A stretch of DNA of 64,000 bases from Sphaerosporella brunnea (lineage: Eukaryota; Ascomycota; Pezizomycetes; Pezizales; Pyronemataceae), in contig VXIS01000035.1 in assembly GCA_008704415.1 (NCBI GenBank), positions 124,001-188,000 on the forward strand, in the 5' to 3' direction. The notes below the pieces were generated by a model. That model was not told the DNA's origin and made no database searches. It saw nothing but the letters and a program-made list of their open reading frames with translations. Both the position numbers and the translations under genes were made by a program. The number at the start of each line of letters is the position of its first letter. Position 1 is the first letter of the stretch. This document shows positions 44,969 through 55,600 of this stretch, piece after piece.

Positions 44969-47900
44969 GATGTCGGTTTTGGTTTGGTTGTTTTAGTTGT
45001 TTTTAAATCGTTGGATTTAACGAATGGACGACTTGATAGTCAGATATGGTGCAAAAAGGTTGCAGGCGTAATGAACGAGTGACACGACGTGGTGATGGTG
45101 AAGGAATGGGAATTCAGACCAAGGGAAACGCCGAGTTTTATAATTTCGCAAAGAAAGGAGAAACTTGCGTGCCTGTCCAGTCGTCGGCAATGGGCGGCAC
45201 CAGACGTGCCCCCGTGGAGTAGATAGGAGGGTAGCTTGCCGCGCCATCATCACCACCGGACTCCAAACCACCAGTGTTCCAATCGGAATTGGTCAGGTCC
45301 ACAACGGTAGTTTGGCCTCAAACAGGCTGCTGCGAAGAAGCTTGATTAGACTTTGGCCCAGTCCATGACCGTTGAGGTTGAAATGTCCCCTGAATATCAC
45401 GATCTACTGGGATGCCGCCGTCGGCAAGGGTTTGACAGACTGGCTAAGTGGGTTTAGCCAACGATTGATGTCGCATGATTCACCATCTTTTCGCCCTCGC
45501 CCTGAAGAGGGCTGTCGATTCCAAAGAGCCTCCTTCCCCATTTCGCCTGGAGATTGCGGGAGCGTCAAATGTATCGGCCTTGAAAGGTATGTGAATGCGC
45601 CCCCTCGCCTCCCCCCGGAGCAAATTCTGCTTTGTGTTGGAATTTCCCGTTTTCTTCCGTGACATAGGGAACATCCAGGTAAGGAGGTCAAGTAGGTAGC
45701 GCGAAAATAGTGCGAGTTGTCAAATTCAACCCCAGGAACAAGCTATCAAGCCCCCAATCGAGTGTCTTCAGGATGTTTTGAGGCAGGCGGCGGCCCTATG
45801 CTATCTACCGTGTTCAAGCTTCACGATAGACATTGCGGCAGCGGCCACAGCGCAAGACATGGCCCAGCGGCGATGGAAGAATGGATCGGTAACGGATGTT
45901 TCGTAAACGACTTCTACATTAGACATGTTTCGCCGACCCGAGTGGCAGAGGAAAATCTCTTACAAAGTTATTTGCACGGAAAAATGTATATCACTTCCGA
46001 TCGGCCATTAGTATTTCCGTTTGGGGCTCTCCGGATACACCGAGCTTCGGCACCAACGGTTAGCGACTGCACTTGAGAGAAGACGACGATGATGAGTGAG
46101 GAGGGCAAACCCGCAAGGCATAGTTAAAAATAAAAAAGAGATATAGCTTCAAGGGCCATAATAATAGAAGTATCGAGGGCAGGTTGCCTGGCAATGCTTG
46201 ATGATCCCCTTATGAATGAGATGTAAAAATTCCCCCGGGGAGGGGCCGGAAACCAACCCCCCATAGATAGAGACCGAACGACAACCGGTATGTAAATGAG
46301 ATTGGTAAAGAGGCGATCATCGTTGTTGCCGGTAATAGATGAAACAGGATCATCGGTCGGTCGGGAATGTTGTCGAGCGGTGGTTGCCTGCTCACGGAGC
46401 ACGGTCCGGAGTTCAGAAAAGATCGCCCTTCCCTTATTCCGTGCTGGCCGTACATCCCATACCAGCCGCCAGCATCCCACCAAAACAACAGAGTGATGTC
46501 CTATGACCCACCAACCAACGGAAAGCTGCACTGCTGAAGATCTCGATGTCGAGCACCGATTACCACAAAACCTCAGATCTAGCAGACAGTAGTTAAGTAT
46601 AAAAAGCATCTGTTGCAGCCTGGAGCCGGGGAATCTCCGAAGCGACATGATCCACCACCACGTCACACTTTATATATTATGCATGTACTCGTACAAGTAT
46701 GATAAACACGTACTTAAACATCTTTCCAGCGTTTGTCCAATCCCATTGTAGGTGTGTGTACACTCGAAATTTACTGCAGGCAATGAATATCAGTCTTGCA
46801 CATCCTCTGCCAGGCCTGTCGCGACGTCACACATGGCAGCAACCAAGATATATCGATGCGAACTTATCAGGTCTATATAAACCATGATATTGAGGAGCAG
46901 CCGCAAAGTGGACTGAACTGTTCGTATAGAATACAACTGGCGCGGCGCGCTTCGTGTCGCCGATTGATGCCGGCGGCGGCGTCTAGAGTATGTGCTTGCG
47001 TTTAAGACTTTTGTTAAAAAGCGGTTTCTAAGCGCGGTCTACCTTTGGGATCACGAAGAAAACTCGGTGAGGTAGTGAGGAAGTGGAGTCGGGGGAAGCC
47101 GGAAGCAAATGTGGATGAGCGGTCTACGCAGTTTTTTTATGGGATCAGTTGCACTCGGGATCCATAGAGAGGAAATAATTAGCGCAAAGACGCCTTTGGG
47201 CGAGATTCACGTCGACAACCTTCGATACAGGATTGACACTGTCAAAAATCACCCGGCACCAGCGCTGCTTCACGCGTACAAATAAAGTATGTACAAAGGC
47301 AGTATTCGACACCAGGGGCATCTCATTGGATTCGCCTACTCCTCACTGCATAATTATGCTTGACCTTTCTGTACGGGATCGCTTCCAGATCGTGGTGCGT
47401 TTCGGGCCACCTTTTACATTCCTGTGGAAGGCAGGGAGAGAGGCCACGGCCGGCGAGGAGGGTAATAACATACTCCTCTCGCGGCTGTTTGGTGACGGGG
47501 GCTATAGAAACGGCACCAGAGGTGATGCCTGGGTCGAAGACTCGAGGTAAGTAGTACACCACAGGACGATTCATCGGATAGCGATGGATAGAGTTCAAGG
47601 GCGGCAGTCCTATCTTTTATTTCCTCCTTTGTCTATTTTCTTTGTTTACTTATGAGTGGGGAAGTCTCTTCGTACCTATGACCTGGCAAAACAAAAAACG
47701 CCCACGTCGTAGTGGCTTTTGCATAGCTGGCTCACTGAGTATCATACAGCTGGGAGATAGTTGTTTATATAAGGTTGCACACAGAAAAGGTCTCTTTAGG
47801 CCTTCCCTTCCCTCTATTACAACCTCTCGCCTCGAAGCTGTTCCCAAGCAAGGTGACCACGATGCGTTCCATTATCCACAGAGGCTGCTGAGGCATCCCG

Positions 47901-48262
47901 AACCCAGACGTCAATATCAACCCACTTAACTGTTCCGCCTTCTCCATCAGTAGCAAAAAGGTCGACCTCAATATTGATCGGCATGGATGGGTGCTTGCGT
48001 CTGTGCCCATGCGCTGCCGGCAGATTCAATGTCACCTCTGAGATCCGCAACCTGCAGTGCAGCGAGTGTCCGCATCTGGCGAAGGGTCCTGCACAACTAC
48101 AGAGCCCTAGATCCCCCGGAACCAGCCAATTCATTCCAAAGGACACTTCCGGCAGAATCCACTCGCTTTCGCCGACCAGCCAGTCTATCGCTCCCGGGGC
48201 ACCCAGTCGTATGTCATGTGTTTAACAGCTTTATAATGTTCCTGCTGACAATAAGTGTAGCT
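44969..48262. other. 3.3-kb region without supported genes
   Basis: Upstream of the wall-protein gene and before the NTPase relic I find only short or interrupted frames. A minus-strand frame at 47817-48146 contains a protein-like stretch (INIEVDLFATDGEGGTVKWVDIDVWVRD) but has no recognised family and no splice-supported continuation. A TATATAA at 46874-46880 leads to nothing convincing. Confidence 0.45.
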
Positions 48263-49190
48263 TATGCGCCTCGTAAAGAACTGTGTGAGGCTATCGTACA
48301 CCGCATGTTGTCCCATCGAGCGGTTGCATATGTGGGACGCCAGCCTCCGGGGAAATCGGTCCTTGTCGAGTTACTCCAGCAATATATGAGCCAAACGGAA
48401 GACACCCAACATCTAAAGGTCTCCGTGGTCCCATGTTGCCTGCGGGAATGACGACGCACGAGGAATCGACCACTTTCATCGAGCGGACAACCCAGCGCTT
48501 CTCTATCATACCTGCGTTACCACGCACATAACATGGTTTTGTTGATAGACGACGAAGGCCAGAGCTCCTACTACGATGCGCAGTTGTGGAATACACTCAT
48601 CAAATCCGTGTCGATGGGCGTGGTCGGTGTTTATATTGTTGTCATGAGTAGCTATGTGAGCACGAAGCACCTGACACCAATTGTAGTTGACAGCAGCCAG
48701 AGGATCGGACTGCTCTGGGATTGAGATACTGGAGTTGTGCCGCCCGCGGGCCTACTATTAAAGACCCAAGAATCGGTGGAAATGATCTGCTTTGTGCGGC
48801 TGTATCCCCTACATTGTTTTTTTTTTCCACGCCGGAGCTCAAACGCTGGCACCATGCAATGACAGACCGCCACGCCGGCGCTCTAGCCTCACTTTATTTC
48901 CATGATCCGAAACAATCCGGTAACTCGCGGCTGCCACCGCTTTCAACCTTCCCGACGGATGGCTGGCTGATCACGCGGCGGATCCGAAATAGCTGCGCAC
49001 GTCGCGAAGTAACCCTTTCCTGAGCTGAGCGAGCGACCTCGATGGGCGTATCGAAGGTTCTTTTTCCGTGATGCGCCGACTCAGCAAGCGTTTGCGCGCG
49101 TGTGTGGCTTACTGCTGGACGATGGATGGTTTGCGGACAAGCCTGCGGTTGTTTGTCCTTCTTCGCTCAATGGTCTTGAAGAAGCAAGGA
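48263..49190 (+). pseudogene. Decayed P-loop NTPase of the fungal RHS/Crinkler-like type
   Basis: Fragments in successive plus-strand frames line up like one NTPase gene. They are a helix (RKELCEAIVHRMLSHRAVAY), a Walker A GRQPPGKS (48335-48358), a Walker B MVLLIDDEGQ (48533-48562) followed by LWNTLIKSV and VVMSSYVS, then SSQRIGLLWD. Later frames give SVEMICFVRLYP, DRHAGALASLYF and FRDAPTQQAFARVCGLLLDDGWF (about 49065-49135). The order (Walker A, Walker B, xxYDAxLWNTLIK, SSY, then a GGHxGAL-like and a PxIQxVFRxVLxDG-like helix) recalls large, recently expanded fungal NTPase families related to RHS/Crinkler proteins. Stops after Walker A and after LLWD, plus at least two frameshifts, make it non-functional. 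Family assignment is from remembered motif order. Confidence 0.55.
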
Positions 49191-50931
49191 CAAATCTCTA
49201 AGCGGGGAGGGGAGAGAGATGCGGGATGTGGCACGCGCGCCGCCGAAAATAAGGAAGCTGAAGATATACATACTGTCGGCTTGCAAGGAGTCCTTTTCTT
49301 GGTTACAGGGATCGTGCAAGCAACAGCAGGCAAGCATCTTCCATTTACCCCCCCCCCCTCGCAAAGAAGTCCAGGTTTAAAACACGTGCCTCGCACCATG
49401 CCATGCCATAGGTATTACGCCTTCGTTCGACAAAACTTTTGCTCCAGCTTTTCCAGCACTTCACAGCTCGCGAATCCTCCTTCCAGTCCTACAGGGGGCC
49501 GGCCCTGCACAAGTTGACACGGCAGTCCAGCGTCCAGAAGATCACCGACGGACTTTGCCCTTTTTTTCCGCGGACTTCTCGAACACACACTCAACCTCGA
49601 GCTGGCGTTTTGTACCTAATCCACCACCACAGTCACCTCCAGATTCCTAAGTTTTTAAGTTTTTTACAACCAACCAAAAACCACCAACGGCCAACACCAT
49701 AAACCGGTCTAGACTCCTTACCCCCTACCCCCACCCCCCGCCTATCGAGTGACACCCTATGCATGCATATCCATCCCCCCTATAATAGCTATCCCTATAC
49801 CCACACAAACTTCACGCCCGCCCAACAACCCCCCCACGGTCCCCCACCACGATCTCCGATCTTTGAGACAGCGGTGTGCAAGCACTGCATGCACTGTATA
49901 AGTCCTGTATGTGAATGTACGTATGATTTGCTTTACCGTCACGAGAGCAACACCAAACGCCCACGGCAAAGAGCAAGCCCACACCACTCCGGGTCGGCGT
50001 CCTATCGTCCGGACAAAAAGAATCCAAGCAAGTAGTACTCATTTAATAAAAGTATTTGATTCTTTGTTGTAGTAGGTATCATACTTCCTCATACAGTTAC
50101 AATATTAACATAGCCCCGCCCACAAATCCTCCAAAATCTGGAACCCGAAATACCTTCCTTGCCTATCCATCCATATCCATATCCATATCCATACCTAATA
50201 CCCATCCATCCATCCATCCATCCATCCATCCATATGAAAAAAAAAAGAACTCATAAACCCATAATCCATAGAATCCATCATCAAAATAGCACAATCATAG
50301 CTGCCGCAAATCACAAAACCCCCACCTATCCTTTACACCGTAGAGAAGAAACACGCAAACTAGAAACCGTAAGAAAGAAACAACATAGAAAAACAAAAGT
50401 CGTATCATAATAAACGAGCGGACAGTCCCAATGGACCAGGCTGGGCCTCCGATATTGTTGGAATGCCGTCGTCAGTTGCGCAGAGTAACGAGACAGGATG
50501 CTACACCAGCCCCGTTTGCTCGCGGCGCTGTCGACGTCGCTAAAGTAATCCGAGAATTTCGTCGTCGAATTGATTGATTGTTATGTAGGTGTGCTTCGTT
50601 CATCGATTTATCGCCGTCGTCTCGGTTGGCGATAAAACAAGATGAAGTCGAAGGAAAATGTAGTGTGAACTTGAGTTAACAAGTGATAATTGCTGATATA
50701 TGGATAAAAAGGCTGCATAAACGAGCATGTGCACCGTATTTGAAGATATAAAACGAAGCCACACAACCGCCGACCGAGAAACCGAAGGAGAAAGTCCCAT
50801 TTCGCCGAAAAAAAAAAGTAAAGATATAGAGATGAGATGTAGAGAAAATAATAAAAGAAAATGCGGGTGATAAAGGCCGAAATTATTCGAAGCTCTCAGG
50901 CTGGCTGCGTTACTAGTCGTACAAGCATCCC
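49191..50931. other. Intergenic region, no supported gene
   Basis: C-rich tracts lie at 49350-49360 and 49720-49740, and a CCAT/CCATAT microsatellite at 50165-50234. The rest is AT-richer sequence that probably includes the 3' untranslated region of the leftward gene ending at 50932. Confidence 0.5.
50165..50234 (+). repeat. (CCATAT)n and (CCAT)n microsatellite
   Basis: Runs of CCATAT (about 50169-50194) pass into CCAT units (50203-50234). Frames through it give only Pro/Ile/His repeats. Confidence 0.85.
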
Positions 50932-52641
50932 CTAGTATGCGGCGGAACCGCTCATGGTGGCCCGGCGGCTAGGACGGTGAGCATAATCCCCAGCAGCGGT
51001 CTTGGCCCCGTATTGCAACTGGGCATGAACTTGTTGCTGCCTTTGCTGAACATACCGGTACGCTACACTTTGCTCAATATCGCCCTTCTTTTTGGGTCCG
51101 AGGGATATAGTCTTGTGAGTCCCACCATTCAGTTGCAACTTGACGGGGATGCCCGCAGGATATCTCATCGTGAAGGTATCCCCATCCGAATCCGGCAGGC
51201 TCATCTGGACAAGCTCATCGGGGTGAATGCCATGGGACCTCGAAGAGCTGAAGTCAACAGGGTGCATCAATGTGCCGGGATCCCGGCGGGCGAGCTGATG
51301 GCTGTGGCCATGGCTATAGTAGTCGGAATGCGAGCGAGAGTGGCTGCGCACCGGAGGATCATCAGAGATAGCGCACGATTCCATCGCACGGGACAGGGCT
51401 GAAGGTCCAAGGCTCAACCGGCCAGAAGTGCCCTGCGCGTGAGCGCTTTCGCGTCTGCGCGGGGCTGGGCCGGGGGTGGTGGTCTTCCGCCGTATCGCCT
51501 CGGGGGGGACAGAGGTACCGGGAGGCACAGACAGGCTACGATCAATGCCATCCAAGTCACGATGCGAAGGTAGCCAGGAAGGGGGCCGCTCGCCAGCACG
51601 ACTGGAACGGCGTTGCGGGATATGATCATCGAACTCATACGCCGCACCCGAATTAGCCTGTGCGCGCATACTATTGCGGCGCTTGCTACTGCTTTCTCTA
51701 CCACTACCCAATGATGGGGGAGGTGGCATGTAACTGTCTGGGTACGAAGAGCTAGGACTGGCCGAGTATCCATCGTACGGACTTCCATAAGGTGGCATGG
51801 ACGAGGAGGGTCCATAATGTGAGTACGCGGTAGGACCAGGGGACGACGGATTCAATGGTGGCGGAGCATACGCCGAGAAAGCCGTGGGAGGACAAGTGGA
51901 CGACGGAGTGGGAGGTGCCGGAGCGGGAGATGCGGAGTGTGCGAAATAATTGCCGTACGCGGCCGAGTATGACGAGGAAGTGGCGCCACTGAAGGTTGAT
52001 GATGGCCTTGGGGGTGGTGGCATGGACGACTTCTTCTTTTCTTCTCGGGGAGACTCCATCAGGCCACTATCGTACCCGTCGTACCTGCATGGCGGATACT
52101 GGTATCCCGTCCACGACGATGGCGAATGGCTGTACGATCCATGGTACGATCCAGATACACCACTGCTAAGCACGCTGGGCGAGCTCGGGGATCCCTTCGA
52201 AGCAACGTCCTTCTTGCAGTCTGCACAATCGCACTCGTCCGCACCGCCGGTGGATGGCATCGTCGGAGATCTTTCTCGCGGCTTCGCTCCGGGAATATTC
52301 CGTGGGACCGCTGGCGAGGCAGTGCGGTTGAATGCTTTGCTGCTTGGCCGCTGAATTCCCGGTGTCGATGCCCGCTTGAACGCATCCTTCTGGACTTTAG
52401 GAGACGGCGTGTTGATCGGCGCAGGCGTTGTCGATTTCAGCGGAGGGGTCTCGTTGTTGGGTGTGCCCGCATTCGTTGACGAGTATCCGGAATCCGACAC
52501 TCCATCATAGCTCGAGCTCATCTCATTGGAAAGACCAGATTTTCCGCGAACTGGTTGTCGACGCGTTAGAGGAACAACTTCGGATATCACCGAATCGTAG
52601 TCCTCGACGTAGGGCTGGTAGCTATCCGTTGATGTCGACAT
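50932..52641 (-). CDS. Hypothetical fungal protein, largely disordered, with a short conserved-looking C-terminus
   Basis: A single exon of 569 aa. Residues 1-440 are Ser/Pro/Tyr-rich and probably disordered. They include a small cysteine group ECDCADC (near 136-142), tyrosine-rich repeats (SYSAAYGNYF, YGSPYDGYSAS), a PPPP run and basic patches (SSKRRNSMRAQ, RRKTTTP) that look like phosphorylation targets. A His/Ser segment (RSHSRSHSDYYSHGHSH) follows. Residues about 480-540 look folded: DELVQMSLPDSDGDTFTMRYPAGIPVKLQLNGGTHKTISLGPKKKGDIEQSVAYRYVQQRQQQ. No known domain, signal peptide or membrane segment is recognised. The open frame is long, has one strand-consistent ATG, and ends cleanly, so I regard it as a real gene. 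A regulatory or scaffold role is only a guess. Confidence 0.75.
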   Translation of the reverse strand: MSTSTDSYQPYVEDYDSVISEVVPLTRRQPVRGKSGLSNEMSSSYDGVSDSGYSSTNAGTPNNETPPLKSTTPAPINTPSPKVQKDAFKRASTPGIQRPSSKAFNRTASPAVPRNIPGAKPRERSPTMPSTGGADECDCADCKKDVASKGSPSSPSVLSSGVSGSYHGSYSHSPSSWTGYQYPPCRYDGYDSGLMESPREEKKKSSMPPPPRPSSTFSGATSSSYSAAYGNYFAHSASPAPAPPTPSSTCPPTAFSAYAPPPLNPSSPGPTAYSHYGPSSSMPPYGSPYDGYSASPSSSYPDSYMPPPPSLGSGRESSSKRRNSMRAQANSGAAYEFDDHIPQRRSSRAGERPPSWLPSHRDLDGIDRSLSVPPGTSVPPEAIRRKTTTPGPAPRRRESAHAQGTSGRLSLGPSALSRAMESCAISDDPPVRSHSRSHSDYYSHGHSHQLARRDPGTLMHPVDFSSSRSHGIHPDELVQMSLPDSDGDTFTMRYPAGIPVKLQLNGGTHKTISLGPKKKGDIEQSVAYRYVQQRQQQVHAQLQYGAKTAAGDYAHRPSRRATMSGSAAY

Positions 52642-55600
52642 GGTGGTGATGGAAAAATGAAGTCGGGCTTATCGCGATAACGGAGGTTGGGATGACCTGA
52701 AACAGTATAGTTCTGTGGTACAGGCAAACCAGCGCTGCAACAAAGCTGAATGCCGGGCAACGACGAAAGATTGAACGCAACGTGAAGTACCCTGTGGATC
52801 TGAGGGTAGAGTTGTCAGCGCGACGCTCTGATCGGTGGCCGTGGCCGTGGGCGGGGTATCGAGGCGGAGGTGTGATGCGTTGGTGCGGAGGAGCAGGATG
52901 GATGAGGGGAAGCGCAAGTCTTATAGGTATGGCGACAAAGTGGGAATGCAGCTATGGATGGGCACAGACAAAGAGCTAGTTGATGCACACCCAGGATTCG
53001 GAGAGGCAAGAAATCGAATCCGGTGCTTTTTCCAGGTTGGCGAGGGTTGATGTTCTGTACCGACGACGACGGGGTGGGGGGCGGAATTGAAGTTTGTGGG
53101 GACGGCGTGGTATATAAAGAAAGAAGGCAAGAAAAGCAAGCAAGCTGGGGGGGGGGGGGGTGGTGTGGGTGTGTGTAACTATCAATGGGCGATTTGCTGG
53201 AGGTGGGGAGGTCGCGGTTTGCAGCAGTCGTTGTTGATGGGCGACGGACGTGGAGGTGGAGGTGGAGGTGGTGGTGGTGGTGGTCGTACATACTCGTACA
53301 TACAGGGTCCTCGTTGCTAGCACGCCCTTCTCGTCCGCGCCCCCTCGCCCGCCCCAGGTGCCTCCCCACCATGCCAGGTGCGATCTCCACCAGCGTGCTC
53401 ACCTCATCCCCCACTCCCAGTAATTGCCGGCCACTGTTCACCGCCCCGGGCTGGCGGAAACGCTGCCAACCAGGCCTCTATCCGCCCTGGCCATGCCTAG
53501 CTCCTCCGCCGCCCGCCGGCTCGCCTCGAGCTCGCCGTCAATCCTGCGATGATGTATTACTCCACGATGTCGTGGGGGAGCGGAGTGCAGTGTGTTGTTT
53601 CGCGGTGCAAGCCGTGGTTGTCTGGCCAACTAACTGCGTGACCCCTGCACGCACGGATCCAATCAAGCCAATCCAATCCAGTCGGCCAGTCCGCCTTCTG
53701 GCTCTGCTCAACAACTTCTCAACCCCAAATTCAACCCTTGCGCCTCCTGCTCACCTGGTTGCCCACGAGGATCCCTTAAACTCTTTGCTCCTTCTGTTCT
53801 CGTTTTCGTGGGTTGTGCGCAAAAACACACAACCCGGATCACGCAGACAGCGTGCAACTTGCCGGGCGGTGGTGCTATGCATGCATGCACTCTAGTACGC
53901 CTACGGGGTCGATATTGCATCCACCGCCAGATCCCGTTCAACCCCCAATCGACACCTTGGCCATGAAAATCTTCGTTTTGCCACATCGCAGACGACGAGG
54001 AGGGGATCAAAAAAAAAAGCGAACAAAAAAAGCGAAAAAAAAAATAAAAAAAAAAAAAAAAAAAACTGTGACCTTTGTTGAAGCCTTGGCCGCGAGCACG
54101 ACGTATGTATCTGCTGCTGCCAGATTGATTGCAGCAAGCAAGCTATGCTCGCAAACTCACCTCGCTGTCAGCGGATAGGCATGCAGCTTGTAGAATACAT
54201 ACACATACGCATGTAGAGTACATACCAGCCAGCATGATCAAACTGCGCTCGTGTATGTCTGTATGTATGTAGGTATGTATGTATGTATGTAGCAGAACAG
54301 TCCGTCCGGTGGGGATCCGTTGTGTTGTGGAACAATCGCCTCCAATATGTATGGATGTCTCGCAGGTCCGTCAGTCAAGTCGGTTTCGCTCGAACAGGTT
54401 TGGAAGCAGCAGCGAGGGCAGTCACATCCGTCTGTCGACGTGGCAAGCGTCCGTTGGAATTTGCTGGTGAGGCGAGGGGAGGGGTGATGATATCTAGCTG
54501 ATAGCTGATAGCTGATCTGTCCTTCATGAGGCCAATATAGTCTTGAGCCCGCGACAGGATTGGCTCTCTCTCGCACTCTCCCTCTCCCCTTCTCGTGTGC
54601 GTGATCACAACTGGTTCATCTGTTTTTTTTTTTTCGCGTCTTCGTCAGCACAGCCAACGAAGATCAAGATCAAGCTCAAGCTCAAGCCCCACGGCCAACA
54701 ATGCTTGGATCTGTAGACAACTCGTAAGCTGTCGCATTCAAAGCAGGCCCCTCTCGTTGCAGCGGATAGATCTCACGAAGAGGAAGCTGGAGGAGGCCTC
54801 TGCATGCATGGCATGCATACCTGATACAGGGAACGCATGCACCCCCTAACTCAAGGTAGAGTAGCCACACAAGCGCAGGCTGCTTCTTCCCCAGGATTCG
54901 TCCCATTACAGTTTAACGCGGGAGGGAGTCCGTGCGCGTGCGTCCGTCCGGCCACCCATATCCATCGCAAACATCAGGGCGGGCGAAATAAAAAAAATGT
55001 TTCGGGATGCAGGCAGGTCAGGAGACGTTTTCAACGGAGATTATATCAGCTATTTATCTGCCGCGTTCCTTTCCTTCCCTTCCTATCGATAAAGAAAAGA
55101 AAAGAAAAGAAAAAAAAAGGGGGGGGGTGGGGGAGGGGGGAGGGGGGAGGGGGGCAGGGGGGGAAGTGATTTCCGAGAGGCGAGGCGATCGAATTCGCCG
55201 CCCTACTTATGTGATGAGCTGGTTTGTTGTTGTTTTTGTTTCTCCAGGGACGGGACGACGCCTCACCTTTTTTTTTTTTTTTTTTTTTTACCCGCGCGCC
55301 CGCGCTGGCTGGCTGGCTTCGAGATGCCGGAAACGGCCCCCATCCCATCGAAAAGAACCGCCTCCCGTCCGTCCCTACATACATACCTGTTTCGTGCGTT
55401 GTTATTGTGGGACGGAACAGTATTCCACGTCGTCTTCGAGAAGCTTTTTTTTTTTTTGTTTTTTTTTTTTTCCTTTCGCAACGAACGACACGGGCTGGGG
55501 GTAAACCTGGCATTCGCCCTGCCGTTGAGTAGTATCGCCGCCCACAGCGGCGGGGCCTGCAATTATGCCGCCGCCGCCGCCGCCGCCGCCGCCCCACCAG

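Noticed and set aside
47817..48146. 109-codon minus-strand frame with a protein-like stretch (VDLFATDGEGGTVKWVDIDVWV)
   Set aside because: Looks codon-like, but no family is recognised, no adjoining exons close the frame, and it lies beside a decayed plus-strand gene.
50165..50234. CRISPR-like array
   Set aside because: The repeats are contiguous 4- and 6-nt microsatellite units with no spacers, in a eukaryotic genome.
53185..53895. 236-codon plus-strand frame and overlapping minus-strand frames
   Set aside because: Trp/Arg-rich low complexity from GGT/GGA triplets, with no conserved motif or credible intron signals. It overlaps frames on the other strand.
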